NCBI GenBank assembly: GCA_016201215.1
Contig: JACQDH010000155.1
Span: forward strand, 1-47,579
Source: Acidobacteriota bacterium
GTDB lineage: Bacteria; Acidobacteriota; Terriglobia; Acidiferrales; UBA7541
Direction of reading: 5' to 3'
DNA length: 47,579 nucleotides
The position numbers were made by a program, and so were the translations under genes. Below are positions 1 through 7,812 of this stretch, in pieces (position 1 is the first letter of the stretch; each line of letters starts with the position of its first letter). Below the pieces are notes generated by a model. That model ran no database searches and was not told where the DNA came from. It saw only the letters and a program-made list of their open reading frames with translations.

Positions 1-1
1 G

Positions 2-652
2 TCGCCCGACGACGACACCGAATTCCTGCGCACCGAGGAGATGATCCGGCGTTTCACTCTCTCCGGCGTCAGCCGCACCAACGCAATCTTCGACCGTGCC
101 AAGCTCGAATGGTTCAACACGCAATACTTGCAGAAGCTGCCGATCGAGGAGCTGTTGCCGCACGTGCAGGCCCAACTCACCGGCGCCGGGCTGTGGCAGG
201 CGGAGTGGGGCGCTGCGAAGCACGATTGGTTTGCGCACACGGTGGACCTCCTCCGGCCGCGCACGCGCCTGCTGCCCGATTTTTCCACTTGGGCGCGCGC
301 GTTCTTCAGCGATACCTTTGATTACGATTCCGCGGCGCGCGAAAAATTCTGGAAGGACGAGCGCTTGCCTGCCCTGCTTGGCAAGCTGGCCGATGGCCTC
401 GCCGCGCTGGCCGACTGGAACCACGAGGCTTGCGACCGCGTCCTGCGCGAGCTGGCTGTCGCCCAGGGCGTCAAGCCGGCCCTGCTGATCAACGCGACGC
501 GCGTGGCCATCGTCGGCCAGGCCGTCGCTCCCCCACTCTTTGACACCATGGTTGCGCTTGGCAAGGAGCACGTGGTCAGCCGGCTGCGCCGCGCGATTCC
601 TGTGTTGCGTCGCGGCGACGACTCGGCCGCTGCAAGCCCCGCCGCACGATAA
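2..652 (+). CDS. gltX: Glutamyl-tRNA synthetase, C-terminal part (5' truncated)
   Basis: Ligates glutamate to tRNA-Glu in the cytoplasm. The window opens inside the gene: the frame is open from base 2 and about 216 C-terminal codons are present. The stretch SGVSRTNAIFDRAKLEWFN, followed by the helical region to the stop, matches the stem-contact and anticodon-binding part of class I GluRS, just after the KMSKR loop. The catalytic Rossmann domain with HIGH and KMSKR lies upstream of the window. The C-terminus ends in a short Ala/Arg-rich tail. The first ATG in view (base 41) is internal and not the real start. The gene converges on the minus-strand block that begins at 822. Family assignment is firm; discriminating and non-discriminating forms cannot be told apart from this part. 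Confidence 0.9.
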   Translation, partial: SPDDDTEFLRTEEMIRRFTLSGVSRTNAIFDRAKLEWFNTQYLQKLPIEELLPHVQAQLTGAGLWQAEWGAAKHDWFAHTVDLLRPRTRLLPDFSTWARAFFSDTFDYDSAAREKFWKDERLPALLGKLADGLAALADWNHEACDRVLRELAVAQGVKPALLINATRVAIVGQAVAPPLFDTMVALGKEHVVSRLRRAIPVLRRGDDSAAASPAAR

Positions 653-680
653 TCCCCACCCAGAAGCCCTTCGTGCGCCC

Positions 681-816
681 TGTCATGCTGGGCGCAGCGA
701 AGCATCTCAACACTGCGATCTTTTGCGATGTTTACCCGGCAGGTCTCATCCAGCCCGCCTCCTCGGAGGCGGGGCATCTCCTGTGGAATTCCCGAAATCC
801 GAAGGTCAGAACGACA
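681..816. repeat. Intergenic element with inverted ends and a central hairpin
   Basis: The left end TGTCATGCTGGGCG (681 onward) is an imperfect inverted copy of the right end TCAGAACGACA (806-816). Inside lies a perfect 8-bp stem, CCCGCCTC (754-761) with GAGGCGGG (766-773), closed by a four-base loop. The phrase GGGCGCAGCGAAGCATCTC resembles a short interspersed repeat that I recall as common between genes in acidobacterial genomes; this is from memory and was not searched. It sits between convergent gltX and the DsbD-N-like gene, so the hairpin may also act as a two-way terminator, although it has no T-run. Confidence 0.5.
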
Positions 817-821
817 ATCGC

Positions 822-1430
822 TTAGTGGGTCGAAGCTGATCTTCGGGCTGGCTTCGTCGCGAAAATCTCGGGAAAAGCGGGGTGTGAGGGCGCACCAGCG
901 GCGGCGATCTGGAGATCCGCCGTGACCGCAATCTTCACTGGCGGGAGGCATGCTTCTTCGTTGCAGGCCTGGTAGCGGAGCGTCAACGGCAACTGGAGCG
1001 TGCCCAGCGGCGCATCGGAGGGCGCGTGCAGCTTCATTCGCAGCGTGGCGCTGCCCTCATAGACGGACATTTTCGCCGACGAGAACTTGAACCTGCGCAG
1101 CACACCGGGGGGATAAAGGGTCGCGAGCGCGCGAAACCCGGGCGGGAGTTCGGCCTCGAGCGAGGTGGGGATCAGGAAGTCTTGCAAGACGTCGTGCGCA
1201 TTGATGTGAAAGCCGGGGCGGATGTTCGCTACCACGGCGATCTCGAACGTGCGGCCCCGGGGCACCGGGGCGAGCGACACGTAGACGCGCGGTTCGACGA
1301 TGCTGCTGGCCCTGGGCAACTGGGCCGGTGAGCTGGCGCGCTCTTCAGCCTCGCTCGTGCCGAGAAAACGGGCTGGCGAGGCAACCAGCAGAACAAAAAG
1401 AAGGCCAGCAGAAGCGCGGCGCATGGACAT
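822..1430 (-). CDS. Exported DsbD N-terminal-domain-like protein
   Basis: About 202 aa with an N-terminal hydrophobic signal peptide (roughly residues 1-27), so it is probably periplasmic. The mature part is a single immunoglobulin-like domain of the DsbD alpha type. In full-length DsbD this domain receives electrons from the membrane domain and reduces periplasmic partners. The hallmark CNEEACLPP, near the end of the domain, carries the two redox cysteines. It lacks the membrane and thioredoxin domains of full DsbD; separate CcdA and TlpA genes lie in the same minus-strand block. Start options are GTG at 1433, ATG at 1430 and ATG at 1424. The first two overlap the cyaY stop and suggest translational coupling; I chose the ATG at 1430. 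Fold assignment is good; the partner is inferred. Confidence 0.72.
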   Translation of the reverse strand: MSMRRASAGLLFVLLVASPARFLGTSEAEERASSPAQLPRASSIVEPRVYVSLAPVPRGRTFEIAVVANIRPGFHINAHDVLQDFLIPTSLEAELPPGFRALATLYPPGVLRRFKFSSAKMSVYEGSATLRMKLHAPSDAPLGTLQLPLTLRYQACNEEACLPPVKIAVTADLQIAAAGAPSHPAFPEIFATKPARRSASTH

Positions 1431-1759
1431 CACACCGCCACCGGGCCGCCGAGCTGTTGGGTAAGGATGCGGCCCATCACCTGATTGAGGTTTTCGCCGG
1501 TCTTTTCCAGCACAAAGGCGCCGGCTGCCTCCGACCAGCCTAACTTGAAGCTGGTCGCCAGCGCGGAAATCCAGATCTGGCGCGCCGGAGTGTTCGGGCT
1601 GATCACGAACTTGGCCTCTTCGGGCTCTTCAAAGAGAACTTCGAGTTTCCCGCCTTCGCCCTCGACCTCAAAGCCATGCTCGTCGCCGAGCTCGAGCAAA
1701 CGCCGTCGCAGCGCTTCGAGTGCGGCGTCAGATCTGTTGCGAAATTCCTGTTCATCCAT
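1430..1759 (-). CDS. cyaY: Frataxin-like iron donor protein CyaY
   Basis: 109 aa, the usual size of bacterial CyaY (about 106 aa). Frataxins bind iron weakly through acidic surface residues and regulate Fe-S cluster assembly on the IscS/IscU complex. An acidic N-terminal helix is followed by the beta-sheet region LEVLFEEPEEAKFVISPN and then RQIWISALATSFKLGW, which is the conserved Q-I-W sheet motif of the family. The C-terminal helix (ENLNQVMGRILTQQL) fits. No isc or suf genes are in this window. It lies 70 bp downstream of the second permease gene, and its stop overlaps the start of the DsbD-N-like gene, so all are probably co-transcribed. Confidence 0.85.
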   Translation of the reverse strand: MDEQEFRNRSDAALEALRRRLLELGDEHGFEVEGEGGKLEVLFEEPEEAKFVISPNTPARQIWISALATSFKLGWSEAAGAFVLEKTGENLNQVMGRILTQQLGGPVAV

Positions 1760-1829
1760 GGTTGTTTCAGGTTACAGCACCAGCGCAGCCCGGAGCAAGG
1801 GAACGGAGCCGGTGACAGACCGGTCCCAC

Positions 1830-3086
1830 TTACTCGTAACGAAGGGCTTCGACCGGGTCGAGGCGCGCTGCCTTGATCGCCGGGTATATCCCGAAGAACA
1901 GGCCCACGCTCATCGAAATCCCGACACCGAGCACGATGGCCCAGAGCGGCACAGCCGAGGGCAGCTTCGGCAGCAGAGCGTTGATGAGCAAACTGATGGT
2001 GACGCCAAGGAGCACGCCGATCACGCCGCCTGCTCCAGTAAGCGTCATGGCTTCGGTGAGGAATTGCCAGATGACATCGCGGCGCCGCGCGCCGATGGCC
2101 TTGCGCACGCCGATCTCCCGGGTGCGCTGGGTCACCGACATCAGCATGATGTTCATCACGCCCACGCCGCCGACCAGCAGCCCGATCGAGCTGATCACCG
2201 CGATCAGCAGGGCCACCGACCCGGTGATCTGGCGGAACTCTTTGGCAATCTGCTCGGCGCTGGAAATGCCGAAGTTGTCGGGCTTGTCGTAGGGCACGTT
2301 GCGGCGGCGGCGGAGCACTCCGCGGACTTCGTCCTCGGCGGCTGCTTTCCGTCCGGGATGGGCCAGGACACCAATGAAGTGCTCGTCGTCGCTGGGGTGG
2401 TGTTTGTGATAGGTGCGGTAGGGAACCTGGACCGTCTTGTCGGCGGCTTCGTCTTTGAAGAATTGCCCCTTGCGCTTGGCCGCCACGCCGATCACTTCGT
2501 AGTTCACGCCACCGACGAGAATGGATTTTCCCAGGGGGTCTTCGTCGGGGAAGAGCGCATCGGCCAGGTCGAACCCGATCACGGTGACGTCGGCACGATG
2601 CAGGTCCTCGGCGGCGGAGAAGAACCGGCCGCGGTCCATGTGGGTGCTGTAAACCTGCTCGGCAGCCGGGAGCGTTCCGGCGTAATCGATGCCGGAGACT
2701 TCCTTGTTGCGATAGCGCGCGGTGACCAGCCGCGGCTGAAAGTTGAAGATGCGTGGGAAAACATCTGCCGTCACGGCCTTCACCGAGGGACACTGTTCCT
2801 GGATCGCCAGCGCGTCCTCCAGGGTCAGCGGTTTGCGCGTGCGCTCCTCGGCGGTCAGCCGGCCGGTGTGGATGCCCGGACTGAACTTGAAGACGAACAG
2901 TGTTTCGGTGCCGTAATCGTTGAGGAAGCCGCGCATGTCGCGGTCCAGGCCGACCAAGATCGAAGCGACCGAGATCACTGCGGTGACGCCGATCACCACG
3001 CCCAGCACGGTGAGGAAGGACCGCATCTTGTGCTCGCGCAGCGTGGTCAGCGCCATCCGGGTGTTTTCGCCGAGATGAATCCGCAT
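1830..3086 (-). CDS. MacB/FtsX-family ABC transporter permease (second of a pair)
   Basis: 418 aa. There is one N-terminal transmembrane helix (about residues 21-45, FLTVLGVVIGVTAVISVAS), a large periplasmic MacB_PCD-type domain (about 45-280), then three C-terminal helices of the FtsX domain (about 285-410) ending in the typical YPAIKAARLDPVEALRYE. This is the layout of type VII ABC transporters, which transmit ATP-driven movement across the inner membrane rather than moving substrate through a channel. It lies 18 bp downstream of a second, related permease. Neither an ATPase nor a periplasmic adaptor is encoded nearby, so the ATPase must come from elsewhere. Its substrate cannot be predicted. 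Confidence 0.85.
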   Translation of the reverse strand: MRIHLGENTRMALTTLREHKMRSFLTVLGVVIGVTAVISVASILVGLDRDMRGFLNDYGTETLFVFKFSPGIHTGRLTAEERTRKPLTLEDALAIQEQCPSVKAVTADVFPRIFNFQPRLVTARYRNKEVSGIDYAGTLPAAEQVYSTHMDRGRFFSAAEDLHRADVTVIGFDLADALFPDEDPLGKSILVGGVNYEVIGVAAKRKGQFFKDEAADKTVQVPYRTYHKHHPSDDEHFIGVLAHPGRKAAAEDEVRGVLRRRRNVPYDKPDNFGISSAEQIAKEFRQITGSVALLIAVISSIGLLVGGVGVMNIMLMSVTQRTREIGVRKAIGARRRDVIWQFLTEAMTLTGAGGVIGVLLGVTISLLINALLPKLPSAVPLWAIVLGVGISMSVGLFFGIYPAIKAARLDPVEALRYE

Positions 3087-3104
3087 GGCTTGCTCCTTCG
3101 TGCC

Positions 3105-4340
3105 TCAGAGTTCTGCGCGCAGCGCCTCAATCGGGTCCAGGCGCGCTGCTTTGCGCGCCGGATAGATGCCGAAGAACAAGCCGACTGCCGTGGACACGGC
3201 CAGGGCGATGATCACCGCCGGCACCGGCACGGCCATCGGCACCGAGGTCGTGGCGCCCACCAGCCCTGAGATCAGGTAGGCCACGGCGACGCCGATGGCG
3301 CCGCCCACGCCGGCCATCACTGAAGCCTCCATCAGGAACTGCAGCAGGATGTCGCGACGCCGGGCGCCCAGCGATTTGCGAATGCCGATTTCGCGCGTAC
3401 GTTCGGTGACACTGGCTAGCATGACGTTCATGATCACCACCCCGCCGATCACTAAGAACACCGAGACCACACCGACAGCCGTGGCGGCGATGGCTCCGGT
3501 GATCTGGCGCCACAGGTCCAGCAGCGAAGCGGCGTCGCGGATGCCGAACGTCTCCTCTTCGTTGGGCCTCAAGTGTCGGCGCGCACGCATCAGCACCCGG
3601 GCCTCATCCTGTGTCCGCGCCATCCACTCCGGGCCGCGGGCCTGGACGTTGATCGAAAGGCTGCGGTTCGTGCCGTAGATCTTCAGAAATGTCTGGATAG
3701 GGATGTACACGAAGGCGTCCTGCGACCGGCCCAGCACCGTGCCGATGGGTTTGGCCACCCCCACGATCTGAAAGGGCAGGCTGTCGATTTGGATGGCGCG
3801 CCCTAGCGCGTCGAGGCCCGGAAAAAGCTTGGTGGCGACCTCCGAACCGATCAGGGTGACCATCCCGCGGTGCTCGTTGTCAGCCTCTGAGATGTAGCGC
3901 CCGACGGCGGGCTCCTCGATGTCCATCTCGCCGATGCTCGCGGTCACCCCGCGGACGTCGATATCTTCGAGCGATTCAGTGCCGGCGCGCGTCTTGCCGA
4001 GCGTGCGCACCTCAACGCCAACGCGCCGCGGCAGCTTCAAGTTATCGCGCAGTGCCTCGTAGTCCTCCCAGCTGATGTTCTTGTTCCGGCGCGTGGCTTT
4101 CAGTAGTTGTTCGATCTCGGTGATCAGCGGGAAACGGGTGACCAGGAAGACGTTGGAGCCCAGATTGGCCACGCGGTTGGCGATGTAGCGGTTGGTGCCT
4201 TCGATCAGCGCCACCACCACGATCAGCGTCGACACCGACAGGATGATCCCCAGCAGCATCAGAAACGAGCGCAGCTTGTGCGCGCGCAGCGTCTCCAGCG
4301 CCACGGCCACCGGTTCGCGAAGGGGCACACCCCGATTCAT
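3105..4340 (-). CDS. MacB/FtsX-family ABC transporter permease (first of a pair)
   Basis: 411 aa with the same architecture as its neighbour: an N-terminal helix (about residues 25-47, SFLMLLGIILSVSTLIVVVA), a periplasmic MacB_PCD-like domain, and a C-terminal FtsX domain with three helices. The conserved TERTREIGIRKSLGARRRDI loop and the terminal YPARKAARLDPIEALRAEL are present. The two proteins share fold and motifs but are clearly diverged, so they could form a heterodimer. The gene starts at an ATG after the 174-bp spacer that follows tlpA. No ATP-binding subunit is adjacent. Confidence 0.85.
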   Translation of the reverse strand: MNRGVPLREPVAVALETLRAHKLRSFLMLLGIILSVSTLIVVVALIEGTNRYIANRVANLGSNVFLVTRFPLITEIEQLLKATRRNKNISWEDYEALRDNLKLPRRVGVEVRTLGKTRAGTESLEDIDVRGVTASIGEMDIEEPAVGRYISEADNEHRGMVTLIGSEVATKLFPGLDALGRAIQIDSLPFQIVGVAKPIGTVLGRSQDAFVYIPIQTFLKIYGTNRSLSINVQARGPEWMARTQDEARVLMRARRHLRPNEEETFGIRDAASLLDLWRQITGAIAATAVGVVSVFLVIGGVVIMNVMLASVTERTREIGIRKSLGARRRDILLQFLMEASVMAGVGGAIGVAVAYLISGLVGATTSVPMAVPVPAVIIALAVSTAVGLFFGIYPARKAARLDPIEALRAEL

Positions 4341-4415
4341 GGTTCGCTTACCCTAGAGCTAGATACGCAGCGGCCGCAAGGAAGGTTTCCCGCCTCGCCG
4401 AGAATTCGCAGAAGC

Positions 4416-4450
4416 TCTCAGCCTTTAGCATTCAGCGCTCAGCATTCAGA
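4416..4450. repeat. Heptanucleotide tandem repeat, five units
   Basis: Five consecutive 7-mers with consensus NNTCAGC: TCTCAGC, CTTTAGC, ATTCAGC, GCTCAGC, ATTCAGA. They lie in the 174-bp spacer between the TlpA gene and the first permease. The units are imperfect, which suggests an old slipped-strand expansion. No function can be assigned. Confidence 0.7.
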
Positions 4451-4514
4451 GCAGCGGGAAAGCAGCGTCCTGCATCCGCTCACCGCAGTTGCGGGGGAAA
4501 GGATGGCCTGTGGG

Positions 4515-5069
4515 CTAGAGCTGGCCCTCGATGGCCTTCACCAATTCGTCGTGATTCACCAGGCCGACGATCGTTTTGACTTTCTTGCCCTCGCGGGAGA
4601 TCAGCATGCTGGTGGGGAGTCCGATCAGCCCGCCAAACTTGTCGGCGATTTCGTCCGAACCCAGCAGGATGGGGTAATTCACGGTGGTTGGCTGGCCGTT
4701 CACGTCGAAGCGCTCCTGGGTCACGAACGGCTCAACGACCTTCTTGCCCTCGTCGTCCATGGCCACGCCCAGCACAGTGAAGCCGCGCGGGCCGTATTGC
4801 TGCTGGAACTCGATCAGCCAGGGAATTTCAATCCGGCAGGGCCCGCACCAAGTGGCCCAGAAATTCACCAGCACCACCTTGCCTTTGTACTGCGCCAGGC
4901 TGACGTCGTTGCCCTGAAGATCTTTGAAGACGACATCCGGCGCAGCCGCCGCGGGTGCGGTTGTCGCTTTCGCCGTGGGCTTGGTGCCTTTGCGCATTGC
5001 TCCGTCGGCCCAGAACATCAGGGCGAGCATCGCCGCGAGCGTAATGCCGATCAGAAGCGTCTTCTTCAT
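4515..5069 (-). CDS. TlpA/ResA-family thioredoxin-like protein
   Basis: 184 aa. An N-terminal hydrophobic anchor (about residues 4-21) and an Ala/Thr-rich linker precede a thioredoxin fold with the redox motif WCGPC (in FWATWCGPCRIEIPWL), the cis-proline region GLPTSMLISREGK and a C-terminal helix. Such proteins are periplasm-facing thiol reductants, often for cytochrome c apoproteins, and are kept reduced by CcdA. It lies 40 bp downstream of ccdA in the same orientation, which supports that electron route. A c-type cytochrome is encoded at 44957-45349. The start is the ATG at 5069; a GGAG sits about ten bases upstream. Confidence 0.88.
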   Translation of the reverse strand: MKKTLLIGITLAAMLALMFWADGAMRKGTKPTAKATTAPAAAAPDVVFKDLQGNDVSLAQYKGKVVLVNFWATWCGPCRIEIPWLIEFQQQYGPRGFTVLGVAMDDEGKKVVEPFVTQERFDVNGQPTTVNYPILLGSDEIADKFGGLIGLPTSMLISREGKKVKTIVGLVNHDELVKAIEGQL

Positions 5070-5109
5070 GATGCCGGACTCCGTTTGCCGTCTAGACTAT
5101 AGGAAGCTG

Positions 5110-5946
5110 CTACCAAGCAAAACGATTCAGAAACCCCAATTTACCCGAAAGCCAAGTCAGCCGGTTGATGAAAACCAGCCCGCCCACAAACAGCAGCAGC
5201 ACGCCGCTAGAAACTTCGACCGCGTGTAGATGCCGCCGGAAGCGCTGGTAAAAGTGCAGGAAGCGACTGATGCCCAGCGCGGTGAGCAAGAAGGGGATGG
5301 CCAAGCCGGCCGAATAGACGGCCAGCAGGAAGACTCCTCGCACGATCGTCTCGCTGGTGGCGGCGATGGCCAGCACGCCGGCCAGGATCGGCCCGATGCA
5401 GGGCGTCCAGCCGAATGCGAACGCGAAGCCCAAGAGGAACCCACTGGCCATGCCGGGACTCCCGCCTAGGTTGCGGAAATGAACGTCGCGGTTGAGCCAT
5501 CCGCTGAGAAACGGGCCCAGGAGAAAGATCAGCGAAACTGAAGCAAGGTGCGCCCGGCTGAACCCGAGGATAAGGCCCAGGGCCAGCAACACGGCCGCAA
5601 TCGCCAGGCCGACGCGGATGGAGATGTATTTCAACCAGCCCACCAGATGCAGGCCGAATAGCATGATTACTGCTCCCGCCAGCGGCGCCAGCACGTTGCG
5701 GTTGTGTACCAGAAACCGTCCAACGGCGCTGGCCGAGGCGCCAAAAGCGATGAACACCACCGAAAACCCCGCGACAAACGCCAGCGAGGACCCCAGCAGG
5801 CTGCGGCGCGGCTGCTGGCCCTGCTGGAGCTGTTCGACTCCGATTCCCGATAGCATGGAGATGTAGCCCGGCACCAGCGGCAGCACGCATGGCGACAGGA
5901 ACGACACCCGCCCAGCGATAAAGGCAGCGAGTATCCCTACTTCCAT
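5110..5946 (-). CDS. ccdA: CcdA/DsbD-type transmembrane thiol-electron carrier
   Basis: About 278 aa from the ATG at 5946, preceded by AGGGAAGA. A longer upstream frame adds 30 polar residues that the family does not have. It is a polytopic inner-membrane protein that passes electrons from cytoplasmic thioredoxin to periplasmic thiol partners. The two redox cysteines sit in the family motifs FLSPCVLPLVPGYI (TM1) and GWTPCIGPIL (the mirror-image repeat). Hydrophobic segments fit six or more helices. The protein is somewhat longer than a minimal CcdA (about 220-240 aa), the extra length lying between the two half-repeats. It is the first gene of the minus-strand block and is followed by the TlpA gene. 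Confidence 0.88.
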   Translation of the reverse strand: MEVGILAAFIAGRVSFLSPCVLPLVPGYISMLSGIGVEQLQQGQQPRRSLLGSSLAFVAGFSVVFIAFGASASAVGRFLVHNRNVLAPLAGAVIMLFGLHLVGWLKYISIRVGLAIAAVLLALGLILGFSRAHLASVSLIFLLGPFLSGWLNRDVHFRNLGGSPGMASGFLLGFAFAFGWTPCIGPILAGVLAIAATSETIVRGVFLLAVYSAGLAIPFLLTALGISRFLHFYQRFRRHLHAVEVSSGVLLLFVGGLVFINRLTWLSGKLGFLNRFAW

Positions 5947-6329
5947 GAAGTCTTCCCTTTGAACTGCTCCTCTCTTGGATGCCCGGTACGCCCCAAGCGC
6001 TTCGGGCAGTCGCCTATTCTCCCATATTCGACTCACCCCCGCAGCTTAGGGTGAGCACCCCGGCTCATGGCTCCGTGTTCCCCGCCGGGCAAAGAGCCTG
6101 TGTTGGCCTTCCATGCAGGGTACGCCCGTCAGGTGCAACAAAAACCATGCGCCGCTACAGCGATCGGCATGGCGGCGCACGGCGCAGTCCATCTACTAAG
6201 TCATTGAATTGTTGACCACTTGTAGCTACTCGGGACTGTGCGGACCAGTGGCATCCGAGGTGCCCTTCCATGGGCGTGCCCCCGCCTCTTCCCGCCGGTC
6301 CGGGATGAGGGGGTGCCGAGGAGGCGCGC
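5947..6329. other. 383-bp divergent intergenic region with two inverted repeats
   Basis: Non-coding spacer between ccdA (minus) and the lipid cassette (plus), so it must hold both promoters, though I see no convincing -35/-10 pair. It contains two clear inverted repeats: CTCACCC (6032-6038) with GGGTGAG (6049-6055), and TGCGCCGC (6148-6155) with GCGGCGCA (6172-6179). The right edge carries the strong ribosome-binding site GAGGAGG (6318-6324) of the first cassette gene. The hallmark motifs of tmRNA and RNase P RNA are absent. Confidence 0.5.
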
Positions 6330-7037
6330 ATGACACCGAACCAAATTACGACGCTGCGCGTGGCGCTGGCATTTGCGGCCGTGGCGCTTTTCGGCCAGAA
6401 CACCGGAGTCAATCTCACCGCGCTCGCGCTGATCGTGGTGGCCATTGCGCTCGACGGAGTGGACGGCTACCTGGCGCGGCGAAAGAACCTGGCCACACCG
6501 CTCGGGGCGCAGCTCGACATTCTGGGCGACCGCGTCATTGAAAACCTCTTCTTCACATTTTTTGCGGTCACGGGCTTGGTTTCGCTGTGGGTGCCGGTGG
6601 TGTTCTTTGTGCGCGGGACGCTGACCGATTTCATTCGCAGCCTCGCCGCCCGCTCCGGGCGAGTCGGCTTTGGGAAGAACGGGATGCTGGAAACCTGGTG
6701 GGGCCGCGCGCTGATGGACTCACGCAGCAGCCGCGCCGCCTACGCTGCGCTGAAGTGTATTTGCTTCTGCTGGCTCGGCCTGGAGTTGACCTGGGCGCGC
6801 GGTGGGGCCGCCGCCCTGCGTCTGGCAGGCGGGTCTGGGCATGCGCTGCTTCAACTCGGCGCGCAAGTCCTGGTCGGCGCGACGCTGACGTTTTGCCTGG
6901 TGCGGGCGCTGCCGGTGGTCTGGGAGGGCCGGCGATACCTGGTTGCGCTGGCTCACGCCGGGCCGCGCCCTGCCAGAGCGCCGGCGCGAGTCCGCGTGCC
7001 CCAGCATCGCGAAGCCCGGGTGGGATCGGTCCACTAG
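6330..7037 (+). CDS. CDP-alcohol phosphatidyltransferase (PIP-synthase or PgsA-like)
   Basis: 235 aa membrane enzyme that transfers a phosphatidyl group from CDP-diacylglycerol to an alcohol or sugar phosphate. The complete catalytic signature is present: D42-xx-D45-G46-xx-A49-R50-x8-G59-xxx-D63-xxx-D67, which binds two metal ions and the CDP head. About six hydrophobic segments fit the family. A strong GAGGAGG site five bases before the ATG supports the start. The next gene, a HAD phosphatase, begins 16 bp downstream and an Aur1-like PAP2 gene follows, so the three form one operon. That neighbourhood suggests the product is a phosphatidyl-inositol-phosphate-type intermediate. Phosphatidylglycerophosphate is the main alternative. 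The C-terminal tail after about residue 210 is basic and looks unstructured. Confidence 0.85.
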   Translation: MTPNQITTLRVALAFAAVALFGQNTGVNLTALALIVVAIALDGVDGYLARRKNLATPLGAQLDILGDRVIENLFFTFFAVTGLVSLWVPVVFFVRGTLTDFIRSLAARSGRVGFGKNGMLETWWGRALMDSRSSRAAYAALKCICFCWLGLELTWARGGAAALRLAGGSGHALLQLGAQVLVGATLTFCLVRALPVVWEGRRYLVALAHAGPRPARAPARVRVPQHREARVGSVH

Positions 7038-7053
7038 GCGGAAAGGACTGTGC

Positions 7054-7791
7054 ATGGCCATCGGCGCATTTTTCGATCTCGACGGCACGCTGCTGGGCTC
7101 GCCCTCACTCGAGCGGCGTTTCCTGCGCTACCTTCGCTGGCGGGGCGACCTCACCGCGGCGCACGCAGCGCGGTGGCTCCTCGAATTCATGCGGCGGGTT
7201 TGGCGCGATCCCTCCGGCGCCGTGCATGGCAACAAGGCGCACCTTACCGGAGTGCGCACCGGCACGGTCGATGCTTTCCTGGCATCACTCTCCCGTCATC
7301 CATTCGCATTCTTTCCAGATTCGCTCGTGCGCCTGGAATGGCATGCCGCGCAAGGACACAGGATTTTCCTGGTTAGCGGCACATTGAAGCCGCTGGCGGA
7401 GGCTGTCTGCCTTCAACTGCTGGTGAAGATGACGCCATGCGGCACTGAACTCGATGTGGTCGAAGGCCGCTGGACCGGCGAAGTGCTGGGCGAAGCCGTG
7501 TGCGGGCCCGGGAAGCCCCGTGCACTGGCACGGCTGGCTTCCGCGCACGGGCTCGATCTGGGCAGCAGCTATGCCTACGGTGACAGTTGGGGTGACCGCC
7601 TGATGCTCGAATCTGTCGGCCACCCCGCCGCTGTCAATCCCTCCGCGCGGCTCGAGCGCCTGGCTTGCCAGCGAGGCTGGCCGATTCTGCGGTGGCAGGA
7701 AAGGGACTCGCCGCAGGCGCATGGAGGTGCGGCGGCAGTGGCCCGAAGAGCGCAGCGAGAGGGAATTCCGATCTTTCTGAATACGAAGTGA
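7054..7791 (+). CDS. HAD-superfamily (subfamily IB) phosphatase
   Basis: 245 aa from the ATG at 7054, preceded by GGAAAGGA (7040-7047). A longer in-frame extension overlaps the previous gene and is rejected. The HAD motifs are intact: nucleophile FDLDGTLL (D8, D10), motif II in FLVSGTLKPLAEA, a conserved Lys in GPGKPRALARL, and the metal-binding AYGDSWGDRLML. SerB and the phosphatidylglycerophosphatase PgpC belong to subfamily IB. Being the middle gene between a CDP-alcohol phosphatidyltransferase and a PAP2 transferase, it most likely removes the terminal phosphate from the lipid-phosphate product of the first enzyme. The substrate is inferred from context. Confidence 0.82.
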   Translation: MAIGAFFDLDGTLLGSPSLERRFLRYLRWRGDLTAAHAARWLLEFMRRVWRDPSGAVHGNKAHLTGVRTGTVDAFLASLSRHPFAFFPDSLVRLEWHAAQGHRIFLVSGTLKPLAEAVCLQLLVKMTPCGTELDVVEGRWTGEVLGEAVCGPGKPRALARLASAHGLDLGSSYAYGDSWGDRLMLESVGHPAAVNPSARLERLACQRGWPILRWQERDSPQAHGGAAAVARRAQREGIPIFLNTK

Positions 7792-7812
7792 TGCCTGATG
7801 CAGGAGTGACTT

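Noticed and set aside
1485-3269. A 594-codon plus-strand open frame across cyaY and both permease genes
   Set aside because: It is low-complexity His/Asp/Gly-rich antisense translation spanning three real minus-strand genes.
6212-6240. TTGACC at 6212 as the promoter of the lipid cassette
   Set aside because: No acceptable -10 hexamer lies at 16-18 bp spacing.
5947-6329. RNase P RNA or tmRNA in the 383-bp spacer
   Set aside because: The diagnostic conserved segments are absent and no tRNA-like end is present.
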